Assembly: GCA_031552735.1 (NCBI GenBank)
Contig: JAVBMF010000002.1
Location: 1-64,000 of the forward strand
DNA from: JAVBUY01 sp031552735
GTDB lineage: Bacteria; Bacillota; Clostridia; Christensenellales; Aristaeellaceae
Length of the DNA: 64,000 bases
Direction: 5' to 3'
The translations under genes were made by a program, and so were the position numbers. Of this stretch, positions 17,031-26,169 are shown one piece after another. The notes beneath the pieces were generated by a model. The model did no database searches. It was not told the origin of the DNA and saw nothing but the letters and a program-made list of their open reading frames with translations. Within the stretch, counting starts at the first letter, position 1. Every line of letters starts with the position of its first letter.

Positions 17031-17875
17031 CAAGCCGTGGTGCGGTTGCGCAGCTCCACCACGTATATCATCGCGAAAATCGCCAGCACGATCACCGCGA
17101 AGGAATAGGCGGCGGTGGTCACATACTGATAATTGATCTTGGCGAAGTGGTTGTTCATGAAGTGCTGCAGCGTGTACAGGTCGGCATACGCGCCGCCGAT
17201 GAAATAGATCTCCTTGAAGATCTTAAACGCGTTGACCCAGGCCAGCACAAACACCAGAAACGCCGTTGGAGACACCAGCGGCAGCGTGATGGTTAGCTCT
17301 TGACGCAGACGGCCCGCCCCTTCCAGCGACGCGTATTCGTAGTACGCACCGGGCACGGCTTGCAGCGCGGAGGCAAAGATCACCACCGAAAAGCCCAGGT
17401 TCTTCCACACATACAGCAGAATGACCGGCACGCGCAGCCATTCCCCATCCACCCACACCTGCCGGGGCAGACCGATCGTGACCAGCAGCCGGTTGATGAC
17501 GCCGCCATAGTCAAAGATCAGCAGCCAGATGAGAATCATGGCCGAGGAGGGCATCAGGTACGGCAGCAGCAGCACATTGCGATAGACCGTGCTTTTTTCC
17601 GCCAGGTTGCGCAGCATGCCCGCGATGAGAAACGACAGCGCGAAGATCAGCGGTGCGCAGATCAGCGACAGCTCCATGGTGTTGCGCAGGCCGCGCTGGA
17701 ACATCTCGTTCTGCCAAACCTTCAGGTAGTTATCAAACCAGACAAACTTGTTGAGAAATGTGCCGTCCGTTACGCTGTAATAGATGCCGCCCAGAAACGG
17801 GATCAGGTAAAACACCAGCAAGCCGATCAGTCCCGGCCCAAGAAAAAGCGCCAGCATGCGCTTGGATTTGAACAT
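17030..17875 (-). CDS. Sugar-type ABC transporter permease (MalF-like)
   Basis: The protein has 281 residues from the ATG at 17875 (MFKSKRMLALFLGP); GAGGAGGG lies about 11 bases upstream and the longer open frame to 18013 is not typical. There are six predicted helices, and the EAA loop is EYASLEGAGRLRQELTITLPLVSP. It pairs with the MalG-like permease 178 bp downstream. The gap holds a MITE-like element, which may have been inserted into a once compact operon. Confidence 0.9.
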   Translation of the reverse strand: MFKSKRMLALFLGPGLIGLLVFYLIPFLGGIYYSVTDGTFLNKFVWFDNYLKVWQNEMFQRGLRNTMELSLICAPLIFALSFLIAGMLRNLAEKSTVYRNVLLLPYLMPSSAMILIWLLIFDYGGVINRLLVTIGLPRQVWVDGEWLRVPVILLYVWKNLGFSVVIFASALQAVPGAYYEYASLEGAGRLRQELTITLPLVSPTAFLVFVLAWVNAFKIFKEIYFIGGAYADLYTLQHFMNNHFAKINYQYVTTAAYSFAVIVLAIFAMIYVVELRNRTTA

Positions 17876-17936
17876 AGCTCGGCGCTCCCTCCTCTGATGC
17901 TGCTTTTGTATCTGTTTATATGGTTTTCCTATGTAT

Positions 17937-17965
17937 AAGATACCGTACATTGCCATTTTTGTAAA
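17937..17965 (-). promoter_or_regulatory. Promoter of the permease genes
   Basis: Minus strand: -35 TTTACA (17960-17965), 17-nt spacer, -10 TATCTT (17937-17942), about 60 nt before the MalF-like start. Its presence suggests that the permeases are transcribed separately from the binding-protein genes. Confidence 0.5.
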
Positions 17966-18150
17966 GAAAAACGCCCGCCAAACAAGGCGCAAAGGCCTGC
18001 TGGCTCTACCCAAGTATAACGAAATGCCCGCGTTTTTTCTTCCCGCGCGCGTCGCTGGCGCATTTTACTTTGGCCGCTTGACTTTTGCGCCGACCCGGCG
18101 TATGCTCTGGATACGTCGCTTCGCACAAATACTGGTTCCCGGAGGCTCGT

Positions 18151-18504
18151 ATGGATATCGGCATCACCTACCAACTGCATCCCAATGCCACCACGCAACT
18201 GAACGCCTATCTGTTGTCGCAGGGCCTGACCGAATCTGCGGACGGGGTGTCCGGTGTTTGCCAGGTCGCGCGCGGACGCATCAGCCTGCGCATGCATGTG
18301 CGCCTGCTACCAGATGGGCTGTGCCACCTGACCGACGGCTGGATGGACCCCGGTGTCACGGGCTTTGCGCCGCTGCCGCTGACCGAGCCGTCCGCTCTGT
18401 CCGACGCGTTTTACAAGCTGTTGGATGACGCCGGTTGCTCGTATGTGCTGGGGTTGATTATGCAGCGCTTTACCGCGCAGGCGGTTTCACAGCCGGTCAC
18501 GTAA
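18151..18504 (+). CDS. Hypothetical 117-residue protein
   Basis: The start ATG at 18151 follows GGAGGCTCGT; upstream extension to 18085 has no ribosome site. No signal peptide, membrane segment or known motif is visible. The sequence has regular hydrophobic strands and could be a small cytoplasmic fold. It lies between the transporter permeases and the binding-protein genes on the opposite strand and is closed by its own terminator. Confidence 0.6.
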   Translation: MDIGITYQLHPNATTQLNAYLLSQGLTESADGVSGVCQVARGRISLRMHVRLLPDGLCHLTDGWMDPGVTGFAPLPLTEPSALSDAFYKLLDDAGCSYVLGLIMQRFTAQAVSQPVT

Positions 18505-18548
18505 GCCGCCATGCCATAAATCCCCCGCCATGATCCGCAAATAAAAGG

Positions 18549-18585
18549 ATTCCTCCCCTCGCATCACCGAGGGGAGGAATTTTTG
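18549..18585. terminator. Strong terminator between convergent genes
   Basis: Perfect 13-bp stem ATTCCTCCCCTCG / CGAGGGGAGGAAT with a 6-nt loop, followed by TTTTTG on the plus strand; the minus strand also has a T-rich tail. Confidence 0.85.
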
Positions 18586-18640
18586 TTGTATTCTGTTTTT
18601 ATTTTGTAAACAGCGTATTCCATGTTTCCAATGGCACGGA

Positions 18641-20878
18641 TTAGCGCCCTTCCAGATACATCATCTGCGCTTTTTTGTCCAGCTCGCGCAAAGCTTGCTC
18701 CATGGGCATCTCGCCGTCAATATAGCGCTGGGCAATCTTGTTAAACTCCTCCAGACCGGCCTGATTGTCCATATTCATAATGACCGAGCCGATCAGCAGG
18801 TTCATGTGCGGGGCGAGCTGGCGATAGGCGGCAATGTTTTCAGCAGAAAGGCTCCAAGAAAGCTGCTCCGCATTGTCCAGCACCTTCTGCATCTCGGCGA
18901 TGCGGTTTTCCAGTGCCTGTTTGTCGGCGGCATCCGCGGTGTCCAGACGCGTCTTTGCCTCCGCTAGCTGCTGCTCCAGCCGCTTTCTGCCCTCCTCATA
19001 GTCAGGGTCGCGCACCGGCTCATTGTCGTCCGGCAAAACCGCCACGCGGGTTTCGTCCGCCATGTGCCGCGTCGCGTATTCGATAAAGGTCTTGGCCTGC
19101 TCCATATTCTTGGTGCGCGGGTTGATCACATAGACTATCAGCTGCGCCATCGACCGCGCCGGGGTGTCGGGCGTAAAGGGCAGCGGCGGTCGCACCTCGG
19201 TCAGCGGCTTGGCGGTCTCTTCGTCGCGCTTGCCATACTGGTTGAACATATCGTACACCATCGGCTCGATCAGCGCTTCCTTCTGCGGCGCGCTTAGCAG
19301 CGCCATCGGATTCTTGCGCAGCTCCTCCAAATCCACGTCCTCGACCGGCAGGTCCGCGATGGTGGATAGCACCTCGCGGAACGCCGGTGTATCAAACGTG
19401 ATGGGCGCGTCCGCGGTCTCATAGGTAATCAGGTATTCGTTGAGCGCCTGGCTGAACAACCCGGCTTTGCCGGTGGTCAGCGGGACCAGCGTCAGCTCGG
19501 GGTAATCCTCGGCATAGTCCTCTTCCCAGGTGCCGACGAGCTGATAATACTCGTTCATGGTGGTCGGGATGGTTAGGCCCAGCTCCTCCATTTTCGGCTG
19601 GTTCCAGCGCCAGCCGCTCAGCACAAAGTTGGCGGGCACGCCGTAAATTTTGCCGTCCTTCATCAGCGCCTTTTGCACCTCGGGGTACATGCGCGCTACC
19701 ATGTCGGCCAGCTCCGGCGTGTCGCTCAAATCCGTCAGATAGCCTTTGTCTTTCATGGATTCCATGCCCAGTAGGGTGACCATCACAAAGATATCGGCCG
19801 GGTTCTGGTCGTCCTGCAGCGCGGCCACCAGTTGCTCGCTGGTCATGTCAAAGCTCTGGGTCTTGACCACCGGAATGTCCGGATTGTCGCGCGTAAACTG
19901 GTCAATCAGCTTCGGGTCAACGCCCAGACCCCGGATGCGCAGCGGCGAACCGGTCATATACTGCGGGTCGGCATTGCGCACGATGATGTGGCTGCGGCTG
20001 GCCAGCACATAGAAGGGGCCGGGCAACACCGCGGCGTTCACGCCGCTGGCAGACGGTGTGGACAGATACGCTACCGGCGCAAACGCCGCGCCCTTCACCG
20101 ACGCCATGACCTGATTCTGCGCGCACGCATACACGGTGTCCGTGCCCGCATCGTACGCCAGCGCGCCGGCGTCATAGCCGACCAGTTTGCCCGCGCTGCC
20201 CTCTTGCGCGCCTGTCGTGCTGTTTAGGATCACGACCTCGGGATCGGGCAGCGAATTGCTAGTCCACTCGATCGGCAGCTTCACGCCCAGTAGCTGCCCG
20301 GGCTTATAGGCGCAAATCTCGGTCAGTGCCTCGGCCTGCATCTGCGTGCGCTGGCCGGTCGCCGGGTCAAAGCGCGCCAGTTCGACCGGCATACCCATCA
20401 GCATGCCATTGGCGCCCGCGCTGGACAGCACATAGATCGCGCCGTCAGTATAGCGGCAACTCCCAATGCTGCGCGGACTGTCCCCGCCCAAGCTCAGGTC
20501 GCCCCAGTCCAGCGCAGTCCCCCAGGTAAAGGTCGCGCCGTCGAACGTGCCCAGCAACCCGCCATACAGATCAATGGCCAGCAGCTTTTCGCCGTCGGAG
20601 ACCAACAGGCCGGGCTGCGGCTTGGCCTTGGCGATCTCGGAAACCTCGCGGTCGGGCAGTTCCAGCACCTTCTGGGGCGCCGCATCGCCCACCTGATAGC
20701 TGTACAGCGCATTGCTGCCCAGCAGATACAGCACCTCGCCCACGCGCGCGGCGGACGCTATCGCGTAGGTATCGCCCGGAAATGTGGCGTCATTGGGTGC
20801 GGCCAGCGCGGGCAGGCCGGTGGCGCACATCAGCAGCGCCAGCATGCAGACAGTCAGTCGTTTCAGGTGGTTTTTCAT
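18641..20878 (-). CDS. Large solute-binding protein with N-terminal propeller-like region (paralogue 2)
   Basis: The protein has 745 residues with a signal peptide (1-26, ending LAA-P). Residues of about 30-305 form repeated beta-rich units of the style VGEVLYLLGSNALYSY, GEKLLAIDLYGG and TDGAIYVLSS, consistent with a beta-propeller. Residues of about 310-745 resemble an extracellular solute-binding protein (PLRIRGLGVDPKLIDQFTRDNP, then DIFVMVTLL, GKIYGVPANF). A charged helical stretch lies near 595-640. No lipobox is seen. It is a paralogue of the 809-residue protein upstream and ends in the same ...MMYLEGR pattern. It probably feeds the nearby sugar-type permeases. Confidence 0.8.
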   Translation of the reverse strand: MKNHLKRLTVCMLALLMCATGLPALAAPNDATFPGDTYAIASAARVGEVLYLLGSNALYSYQVGDAAPQKVLELPDREVSEIAKAKPQPGLLVSDGEKLLAIDLYGGLLGTFDGATFTWGTALDWGDLSLGGDSPRSIGSCRYTDGAIYVLSSAGANGMLMGMPVELARFDPATGQRTQMQAEALTEICAYKPGQLLGVKLPIEWTSNSLPDPEVVILNSTTGAQEGSAGKLVGYDAGALAYDAGTDTVYACAQNQVMASVKGAAFAPVAYLSTPSASGVNAAVLPGPFYVLASRSHIIVRNADPQYMTGSPLRIRGLGVDPKLIDQFTRDNPDIPVVKTQSFDMTSEQLVAALQDDQNPADIFVMVTLLGMESMKDKGYLTDLSDTPELADMVARMYPEVQKALMKDGKIYGVPANFVLSGWRWNQPKMEELGLTIPTTMNEYYQLVGTWEEDYAEDYPELTLVPLTTGKAGLFSQALNEYLITYETADAPITFDTPAFREVLSTIADLPVEDVDLEELRKNPMALLSAPQKEALIEPMVYDMFNQYGKRDEETAKPLTEVRPPLPFTPDTPARSMAQLIVYVINPRTKNMEQAKTFIEYATRHMADETRVAVLPDDNEPVRDPDYEEGRKRLEQQLAEAKTRLDTADAADKQALENRIAEMQKVLDNAEQLSWSLSAENIAAYRQLAPHMNLLIGSVIMNMDNQAGLEEFNKIAQRYIDGEMPMEQALRELDKKAQMMYLEGR

Positions 20879-20912
20879 CGGGTTGCCTCCTTCTGTCGGT
20901 GCGGGTAAACAA

Positions 20913-20972
20913 AAAGCAGCCTGACAGAGTCGGCGGAATATCCGTTGCCACCGTTTCCCGTCAGGCTGCTTT
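20913..20972 (-). terminator. Hairpin between the two binding-protein genes
   Basis: Perfect 13-bp stem AAAGCAGCCTGAC / GTCAGGCTGCTTT closing a 34-nt loop in the 135-bp gap. It may lower expression of the downstream paralogue or protect the upstream transcript. Confidence 0.55.
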
Positions 20973-21013
20973 GTTGCACAGGGTCCTTCCTTTCGTCGCA
21001 GGGAGAGAGTCGA

Positions 21014-23443
21014 TTAACGGCCTTCCAGGAACATCATTTTCAGCTTGTTGTTCAGTTCCTTCAGGAAGGCGTCCAGCGTAATCTCTCCGCTGGCCATCCG
21101 ATCCTCAAGCGTGCTGATCTCCTCCATCGGATTATTGGCGCTGGAATAACGGTACATGCTGTTCGGCGCCAAATCCATGTGCTGCGCGATGCTGCGATAG
21201 TTGTTGATCGCCGCCTCGGACAGCTCCCACTTGTTCTTATCCTGCTCGGCCAGCCAGCGGTCGATGTAATCCAGCGAATCCTGATAGCTGCGCTGATCGG
21301 CCGGGGAAGCGTTTTTCATTTCTTCCTCGTTGCGCGCGCGCCATTCCTGCATGCTCTTGACCTGCGCGGCAAAATCTTTCTGCTCCACCGGCGTGTTCAT
21401 GTCCGGATGCACCGCGTACTTCAGATAGTTCTCCGCACCGTCGGTGGCGGCAAACTCCAGGTACTGCATCGCCAGATCAATATTCGGCGAGGCGGGATTG
21501 ATCACATACACGATCAGCGTCGCATTGATCTTGGGCTCCTGCCCCTCCTCAAAGACCAGCGGCAGCATGTTCTCGTAGCTGTCATAGTTGCCGCGCTTGT
21601 TCTCAGGGTCGCTGCTAATATACTTGGTGGTATCGGGATCGTAGAACATGCCCTGCCCGCCATAGGGCGAGATCATCGCCGGGCGGTTGCTCCACTCACT
21701 GTATTCTTCCCAGTCGGCCTCGGTCATCGTCGCATAATCGTACTCGCGGAACTCGAGCTGCTCCACCTTCTCCAGCAGCTCGCGCAGCACCGGTGACTCA
21801 AAATCGATCGGTTGATCCGGCGTTTCATACTGGCGGATGTAGGCGGATACGAGCATGTCGATGAACTGCCGCTTTTCATTGATATGCGCCAGCACCACAA
21901 TTTCCTGCTCGTCGGCGGGCGTTTTCTCCTGCCAGGCGATCATCGCGTCCAGTAGCTGGCCATAGGTGGTCGGCAGGTCGCCCATGCCCTGCTCCTCCCA
22001 CAAAGCCTTGTCCACGCCCCAGGGCGATATGTTGAACTCGCGCGGGTAGGCCATCACTTTGCCCGCTTCGTTTGTCAGCACGTCCTTGATCGCCGGATAC
22101 ATGCTGTTCACATCGTCGGTCAGCACCTTCGAGGCGCTCAGGTCCGCGGCATACCCCTTCTCGATCAGCTTGGTCAGCCCATCGTATACCGAGGTCACAA
22201 ACACATCGACGTTCTGGTCGCCGGTCTTAATCGCGTTGGCGATGCCCTCGCTGTCGGTATTACCCCCTTCGATGAGCAGCACCGGCACATCGGGATACTT
22301 TTCCGTAAACAGCGAGAAGGTGCGATCTCCCCAGCCACCCTGAATGCGCAGCGCGCGCGCGGACATGTGCTGCGGGTCCACATTGCGCACATACAGGCCG
22401 TTGTTGTATACCGCGTAGAATCCGCCAGGCAGCGTCCAGGCGCTGGCATTTTCATTGACGTAGTCGGTGGTCAGGTACGCCACCGCCGCAAACGGCGCGG
22501 AGGCGGTACTGCACCAGACTTGCCCCTGATAGAGATAATAGATGCTGTCGGTGGCCCCATCGTAGGCCAACCCGCCCAGGTTGTACGACGTCTCGGGCAT
22601 CTGCATCGTTAGGTCGGTGGTGGCGCCTGTGGTCAGGTCCAGCACGCTCAGCAGCGCAAACTGCTTGTTGTCTTTCTCGTCATAGCCCATGCTGAGCCCC
22701 AGCGCCTGCCCCGGCTTGTACGGCACGATGTTTTGCATGCTCTTGACCGGCAGCGTGGTCTGTGCGCCGGTTGCCAGATCCCAGCAAACAACGATGGACC
22801 GCATGTTGTAATCCGAGTTGTCGCTGTAGTTATCGCGCAGGATGTAGAGCTTTCCGCCGTCGATAAACCCCTGCCACACGCTGCGCGGGTAGGCGTTTTC
22901 CTGCTGATTTTCCGGCAGGTAGACCATGTCCTTCATGTCCAGCTGCACATCGCTCCAGGCGATGCCCTGCTCGCTGATTTCACCGACGCGGCCCAAAAAG
23001 TTGTTGTAGGCATAGGGCTTTTGTCCGTCGGTCACCAGCAGCGTCGCCTGCTCGGCCAGCTTGGGCTTGAGCTCCTCGGGCGCTTTATCATACGGGCCAT
23101 AGAACGGCACCTGCTGCCCCTGGATATCGCAGACCACTTCGGGCTGCTCCATGCCGGGCTTCCAGCGGTAGATGGTTTCTTGGCGGTCGCTGGCGCTGAT
23201 CTTTGCGTTGTCCTGGCCCAGCTTCTCGCCGACGCCGTAGAAGGTGTCGCCCACCAGCACCACATTGCGCGCCACCGGCGTGGTCAGCTCGCCGTTGAAG
23301 TCGGCGGGATACTTAAACATATTGGCGTCGCCTGGTGCCGCCTGGGCGCACACAGGCGCCAGCAGACAGAGAATCAGCACGCACCGCGCAATTTGGGTTA
23401 CCATCGCATGGATTTTCCCTTTTCCAAAGTTTTTCTTTTTCAT
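21014..23443 (-). CDS. Large solute-binding protein with N-terminal propeller-like region (paralogue 1)
   Basis: The protein has 809 residues; AAAGGAGG precedes the ATG. A signal peptide (about 1-36, KKKNFGKGK then a hydrophobic stretch to AQA-APG) is followed by repeated beta units up to about residue 360 and then a solute-binding domain beginning at ALRIQGGWGDRTFSLFTEKYP. It ends with LNNKLKMMFLEGR, matching its neighbour. The typical binding protein of this class has 400-550 residues, so the N-terminal 330 or so residues are an addition. It is the first gene of the cluster, with a long AT-rich leader. Confidence 0.8.
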   Translation of the reverse strand: MKKKNFGKGKIHAMVTQIARCVLILCLLAPVCAQAAPGDANMFKYPADFNGELTTPVARNVVLVGDTFYGVGEKLGQDNAKISASDRQETIYRWKPGMEQPEVVCDIQGQQVPFYGPYDKAPEELKPKLAEQATLLVTDGQKPYAYNNFLGRVGEISEQGIAWSDVQLDMKDMVYLPENQQENAYPRSVWQGFIDGGKLYILRDNYSDNSDYNMRSIVVCWDLATGAQTTLPVKSMQNIVPYKPGQALGLSMGYDEKDNKQFALLSVLDLTTGATTDLTMQMPETSYNLGGLAYDGATDSIYYLYQGQVWCSTASAPFAAVAYLTTDYVNENASAWTLPGGFYAVYNNGLYVRNVDPQHMSARALRIQGGWGDRTFSLFTEKYPDVPVLLIEGGNTDSEGIANAIKTGDQNVDVFVTSVYDGLTKLIEKGYAADLSASKVLTDDVNSMYPAIKDVLTNEAGKVMAYPREFNISPWGVDKALWEEQGMGDLPTTYGQLLDAMIAWQEKTPADEQEIVVLAHINEKRQFIDMLVSAYIRQYETPDQPIDFESPVLRELLEKVEQLEFREYDYATMTEADWEEYSEWSNRPAMISPYGGQGMFYDPDTTKYISSDPENKRGNYDSYENMLPLVFEEGQEPKINATLIVYVINPASPNIDLAMQYLEFAATDGAENYLKYAVHPDMNTPVEQKDFAAQVKSMQEWRARNEEEMKNASPADQRSYQDSLDYIDRWLAEQDKNKWELSEAAINNYRSIAQHMDLAPNSMYRYSSANNPMEEISTLEDRMASGEITLDAFLKELNNKLKMMFLEGR

Positions 23444-23558
23444 AGGGGCCTCCTTTTCGTTACATACGCTTCATATATATGAAACGTGCTTTGCCCTCTG
23501 TTTCTTGCATGGCGGAAATCATCGGGTCTTGCCATGCACGGCAGGTTTGCCGACTTTT

Positions 23559-23587
23559 ATTATGTTCCTTTTGGACGATTTTCGCAA
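23559..23587 (-). promoter_or_regulatory. Candidate promoter of the binding-protein genes
   Basis: Minus strand: -35 TTGCGA (23582-23587), 17-nt spacer, -10 CATAAT (23559-23564). The leader would be about 110 nt and contains the TTCATATATATGAA palindrome. Confidence 0.4.
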
Positions 23588-23773
23588 GTGTTTCAGATAT
23601 CGTCATTGTATTGCAATGATATTTAACATTGTTGTAACATGTTGATGCGCCTGCCTTTTCCCATTTTTAATGGTTCTGCCGTTATCACTACCCGCATAGA
23701 ATAATTCATATATTAACATCTACTTCATAATGGTATTATAAACTATTTAATACCTGATTTTTGCCTGAAACCC

Positions 23774-23802
23774 TTGTAAATACTGCATTGCCGTGATAGA
23801 AT
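23774..23802 (+). promoter_or_regulatory. Promoter of the small-peptide genes
   Basis: -35 TTGTAA (23774-23779), 17-nt spacer, -10 TAGAAT (23797-23802), about 55 nt before the first small peptide. Confidence 0.6.
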
Positions 23803-23860
23803 GTGCTTGCTGAAAAGCATCTGAGAAAATGCACTATCGACCGATGGGAGGACCCATATT

Positions 23861-23995
23861 ATGTTGAAAATGATGAAAAAGTGGCTGGCGGTAACCGCGA
23901 TTTTGGCGTGCATGACTTGCTGCTGTAGCTTTACTTTTGCGCAGGACAGTGCCCCGATGATTTCTTCGGTGGGCATTGTGACCACTTTGCGCTAA
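23861..23995 (+). CDS. Small secreted peptide A (44 residues)
   Basis: Too short for ordinary gene finding but well formed: GGGAGGA lies about 12 bases before the ATG and a promoter lies upstream. The peptide has a basic start (MLKMMKKW), a hydrophobic core with four cysteines (LACMTCCCSFTFA), a likely cleavage site after TFA, and a 17-residue tail QDSAPMISSVGIVTTLR. A lipid-modified or secreted signalling peptide, or a leader, is possible. I know no family for it. Confidence 0.55.
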   Translation: MLKMMKKWLAVTAILACMTCCCSFTFAQDSAPMISSVGIVTTLR

Positions 23996-24035
23996 TACTT
24001 TCTTAACAAACAATTCATCTTTGGAGGACCCCGAC

Positions 24036-24161
24036 ATGTGGAGACAGCTTGTCGCGATCTTTGCGATTGTCGCATGCCTGCTCATAAGCTCCAGTGCGCC
24101 TTTTTTAGCTACCCCCACCTCGACGCAGCGCGCGTCGGGTGATGTGGTGACCCATCGATAA
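24036..24161 (+). CDS. Small secreted peptide B (41 residues)
   Basis: It lies 40 bp after peptide A with its own TTGGAGGA ribosome site. MWRQL is followed by a hydrophobic core (VAIFAIVACLLISSS), a likely cleavage site after FLA, and a polar tail TPTSTQRASGDVVTHR of 16 residues. The layout matches peptide A: signal sequence plus a 16-17-residue tail ending in arginine. A terminator follows. Function is unknown. Confidence 0.55.
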   Translation: MWRQLVAIFAIVACLLISSSAPFLATPTSTQRASGDVVTHR

Positions 24162-24231
24162 GCGGCGTCCCTATTCGTCCTGCCAAGGGCGCTGATTCTG
24201 ATACAACCATCCCTCCTTCATCCCCTCCAAC

Positions 24232-24275
24232 GCAAAAGCCATCCGCGTGCAGCCGCAGGATGGCTTTTGCAATTT
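24232..24275 (+). terminator. Terminator after the small-peptide genes
   Basis: 13-bp stem GCAAAAGCCATCC / GGATGGCTTTTGC with a 13-nt loop, followed by AATTTCC. It lies between the peptide genes and the convergent O-antigen-ligase-like gene. Confidence 0.65.
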
Positions 24276-24316
24276 CCATGCAGTTTTGTTGTGGACACAG
24301 CCTATCCGAAAGCATC

Positions 24317-25885
24317 CTATAGGAAGAAGAATAACAGCATGCGGTTTAGATGCATGCTTAACACCGCGGCGTGCAGTAGAATGGCCGCGCGCGCATAGGT
24401 CAAGGCTTCGCGCGTGTCACCAGCCACCGGCATACCCAGGCACTGCCCGCCCATCAGGCGGCTGCCGAACCAAACCAGCAGCGCCAATAGCCCCAGCGCG
24501 CCAAACCCGGTCAGCATGTCCAGATAGCTGTTGTGCGAAAATCCAAGGCAGTAAAACATTGGGAAGTAGGTCTTTTCCAGATCCGGCCCACGGCCAATGA
24601 GCTGCTGCCACAGCGGGAAATCCCGGTAGTCTTGTATCTTCTCGCGGGCCAGACCAAACCTGCCGGAGGTTGCAACGTCCAGCCCGTACGTTTGCAAATT
24701 GGTCACTACCTTCTGTATACGCAGGCCGATTCCCGGAATCTTGGTCAGCGGGGAATTCGGGTCCAAGTCGCCTGGCTTTTGCTCCCATGTGTACGGCAGC
24801 CCTTGTGCGGTGCGCTGTATCTCCCATTCCCGCATGGTCAGCAGGTGCCCGTCCAGCGGCTGCCCGGCCTGGTGCAGCGCGCGATACTGCGCCTGGTCGA
24901 TAAAATTCGGCGTATCGGCGGACACTACCCCAGTGCTGACAATGCCGCCCACCATGTCAGAGAAGCTTTTGCGGCGCACCGTCAGCGCACTGATACCCAC
25001 CACCAGCGCCACCACGGTCAGCGCCGCGCACCCGCGCACCATCAGCGCGCCAAAGCGCTGGCGATGCTGTATCAGGAAGCCCAGCAACATCAGCCCGGCG
25101 ATCGCCAGTCCGGTCACGCTGCCGGTCATGAGCATCCCGGCCAACAGAATCCCCACCACCGCCGCGTCGATCAGTCGCACCCGCATACTGCCGCGCCACG
25201 CCTTGGGCGCAAGCGCCGCCGCCGGCGACAACACCAGCCAGATCAGCAGCGCTACATCCATAAACATGGCCGTGAAGTTGGATTCGTGCGATCCCATAAA
25301 GCGCGTGGACAAAAACGTGTCGCCGTTCCAGACAAAGCGATGATAGACCATGCCAAAGATCACCGCGCATACCGACGCGCAGACATAGGTCATCAGCAGA
25401 TCGCGTGCGGTGTCGGCTTGCGTGTTTTCCGCCTGCCCGCGCAGCGCCAGGCGCAGCAGCACAAGCACCGCCATATTGGTGGCAAAGCTTACAATATCGC
25501 TGGTGAGTCCCTTCAGCATATAGCTGAGCGCGCAGGAGGCAAGCACCACTGCAGCGACCATGACGCTCGTGCGATCGATGCGCAGCGCGCCTTTGCACAG
25601 CATCCAGCCCATGCGCAGCACCATGCCCAGCTGCATAACGCGCACCAGCGACCCGCCCAGCGGCGCAAAGGCCAACACGTTATCAAATAAGAACAAAAAT
25701 ACGTACGCTGCTGCGATTTCCGGCACGGCGCACAGCAGGCAAAGCGCAAGCAGTGCCGCCGCAAATATGCCCATCAGCACCGGATGCAGTGGCGCAAGCA
25801 GCGTCCCTGCACACAATCCCGCCAAAAGCCATGGGCGATCCATGCGTGCCAGATATCGCGGAAGGAAGGCTGCACGATCCATCAT
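24317..25885 (-). CDS. O-antigen ligase/polymerase-like membrane protein
   Basis: The protein has 522 residues and ten or more hydrophobic helices. The large outside loop (about 320-440) ends in the Wzy_C-type pattern SGRFGLAREKIQDY...LIGRGPDLEK...GFSHNSYLDMLTGFGALG, where the arginine of GRF and the histidine and asparagine of HNSYL are the usual conserved residues. Family members join or polymerise lipid-linked glycans at the outer face of the membrane. Two adjacent ATGs (25885, 25882) follow AAGAGGA. A strong promoter lies about 200 bp upstream. Confidence 0.82.
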   Translation of the reverse strand: MMDRAAFLPRYLARMDRPWLLAGLCAGTLLAPLHPVLMGIFAAALLALCLLCAVPEIAAAYVFLFLFDNVLAFAPLGGSLVRVMQLGMVLRMGWMLCKGALRIDRTSVMVAAVVLASCALSYMLKGLTSDIVSFATNMAVLVLLRLALRGQAENTQADTARDLLMTYVCASVCAVIFGMVYHRFVWNGDTFLSTRFMGSHESNFTAMFMDVALLIWLVLSPAAALAPKAWRGSMRVRLIDAAVVGILLAGMLMTGSVTGLAIAGLMLLGFLIQHRQRFGALMVRGCAALTVVALVVGISALTVRRKSFSDMVGGIVSTGVVSADTPNFIDQAQYRALHQAGQPLDGHLLTMREWEIQRTAQGLPYTWEQKPGDLDPNSPLTKIPGIGLRIQKVVTNLQTYGLDVATSGRFGLAREKIQDYRDFPLWQQLIGRGPDLEKTYFPMFYCLGFSHNSYLDMLTGFGALGLLALLVWFGSRLMGGQCLGMPVAGDTREALTYARAAILLHAAVLSMHLNRMLLFFFL

Positions 25886-26083
25886 TCGTTGTTCCTCTTT
25901 TCTTGTGGATACTCACGCTTACACTGGCCCGGCCGCAGAACGGACCGCGAAAAACTGGCGGAATATGGAATAATATGTGAAAAACCGGCAAGCGGGCGTG
26001 TCCCTGTTTTGCGGCTGTTTCTTCCTATTATATATGGCCACATGCGTCGGCTGTTTTCTGTGCCGCTTATTCGGCCATCAACC

Positions 26084-26112
26084 AGTATAGCGCAAAGATC
26101 ACCCCTTGTAAA
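26084..26112 (-). promoter_or_regulatory. Promoter of the O-antigen-ligase-like gene
   Basis: Minus strand: -35 TTTACA (26107-26112), 17-nt spacer, -10 TATACT (26084-26089). It implies a leader of nearly 200 nt. Confidence 0.6.
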
Positions 26113-26169
26113 TCGTATCCGTCAATCCGCAGGACGTGCACGTTTTTCTGTAGGGGTGCGGCAGGTCGA

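Larger units (their letters stand above)
23444..23860. other. AT-rich divergent regulatory region
   Basis: No gene is seen. The region is clearly richer in A and T than its surroundings. It holds the palindrome TTCATATATATGAA (23470-23483), the inverted arms TGCATGGC / GCCATGCA near 23506-23540, TCATTGTATTGCAATGA near 23606, and two promoter candidates pointing outward. Confidence 0.6.
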
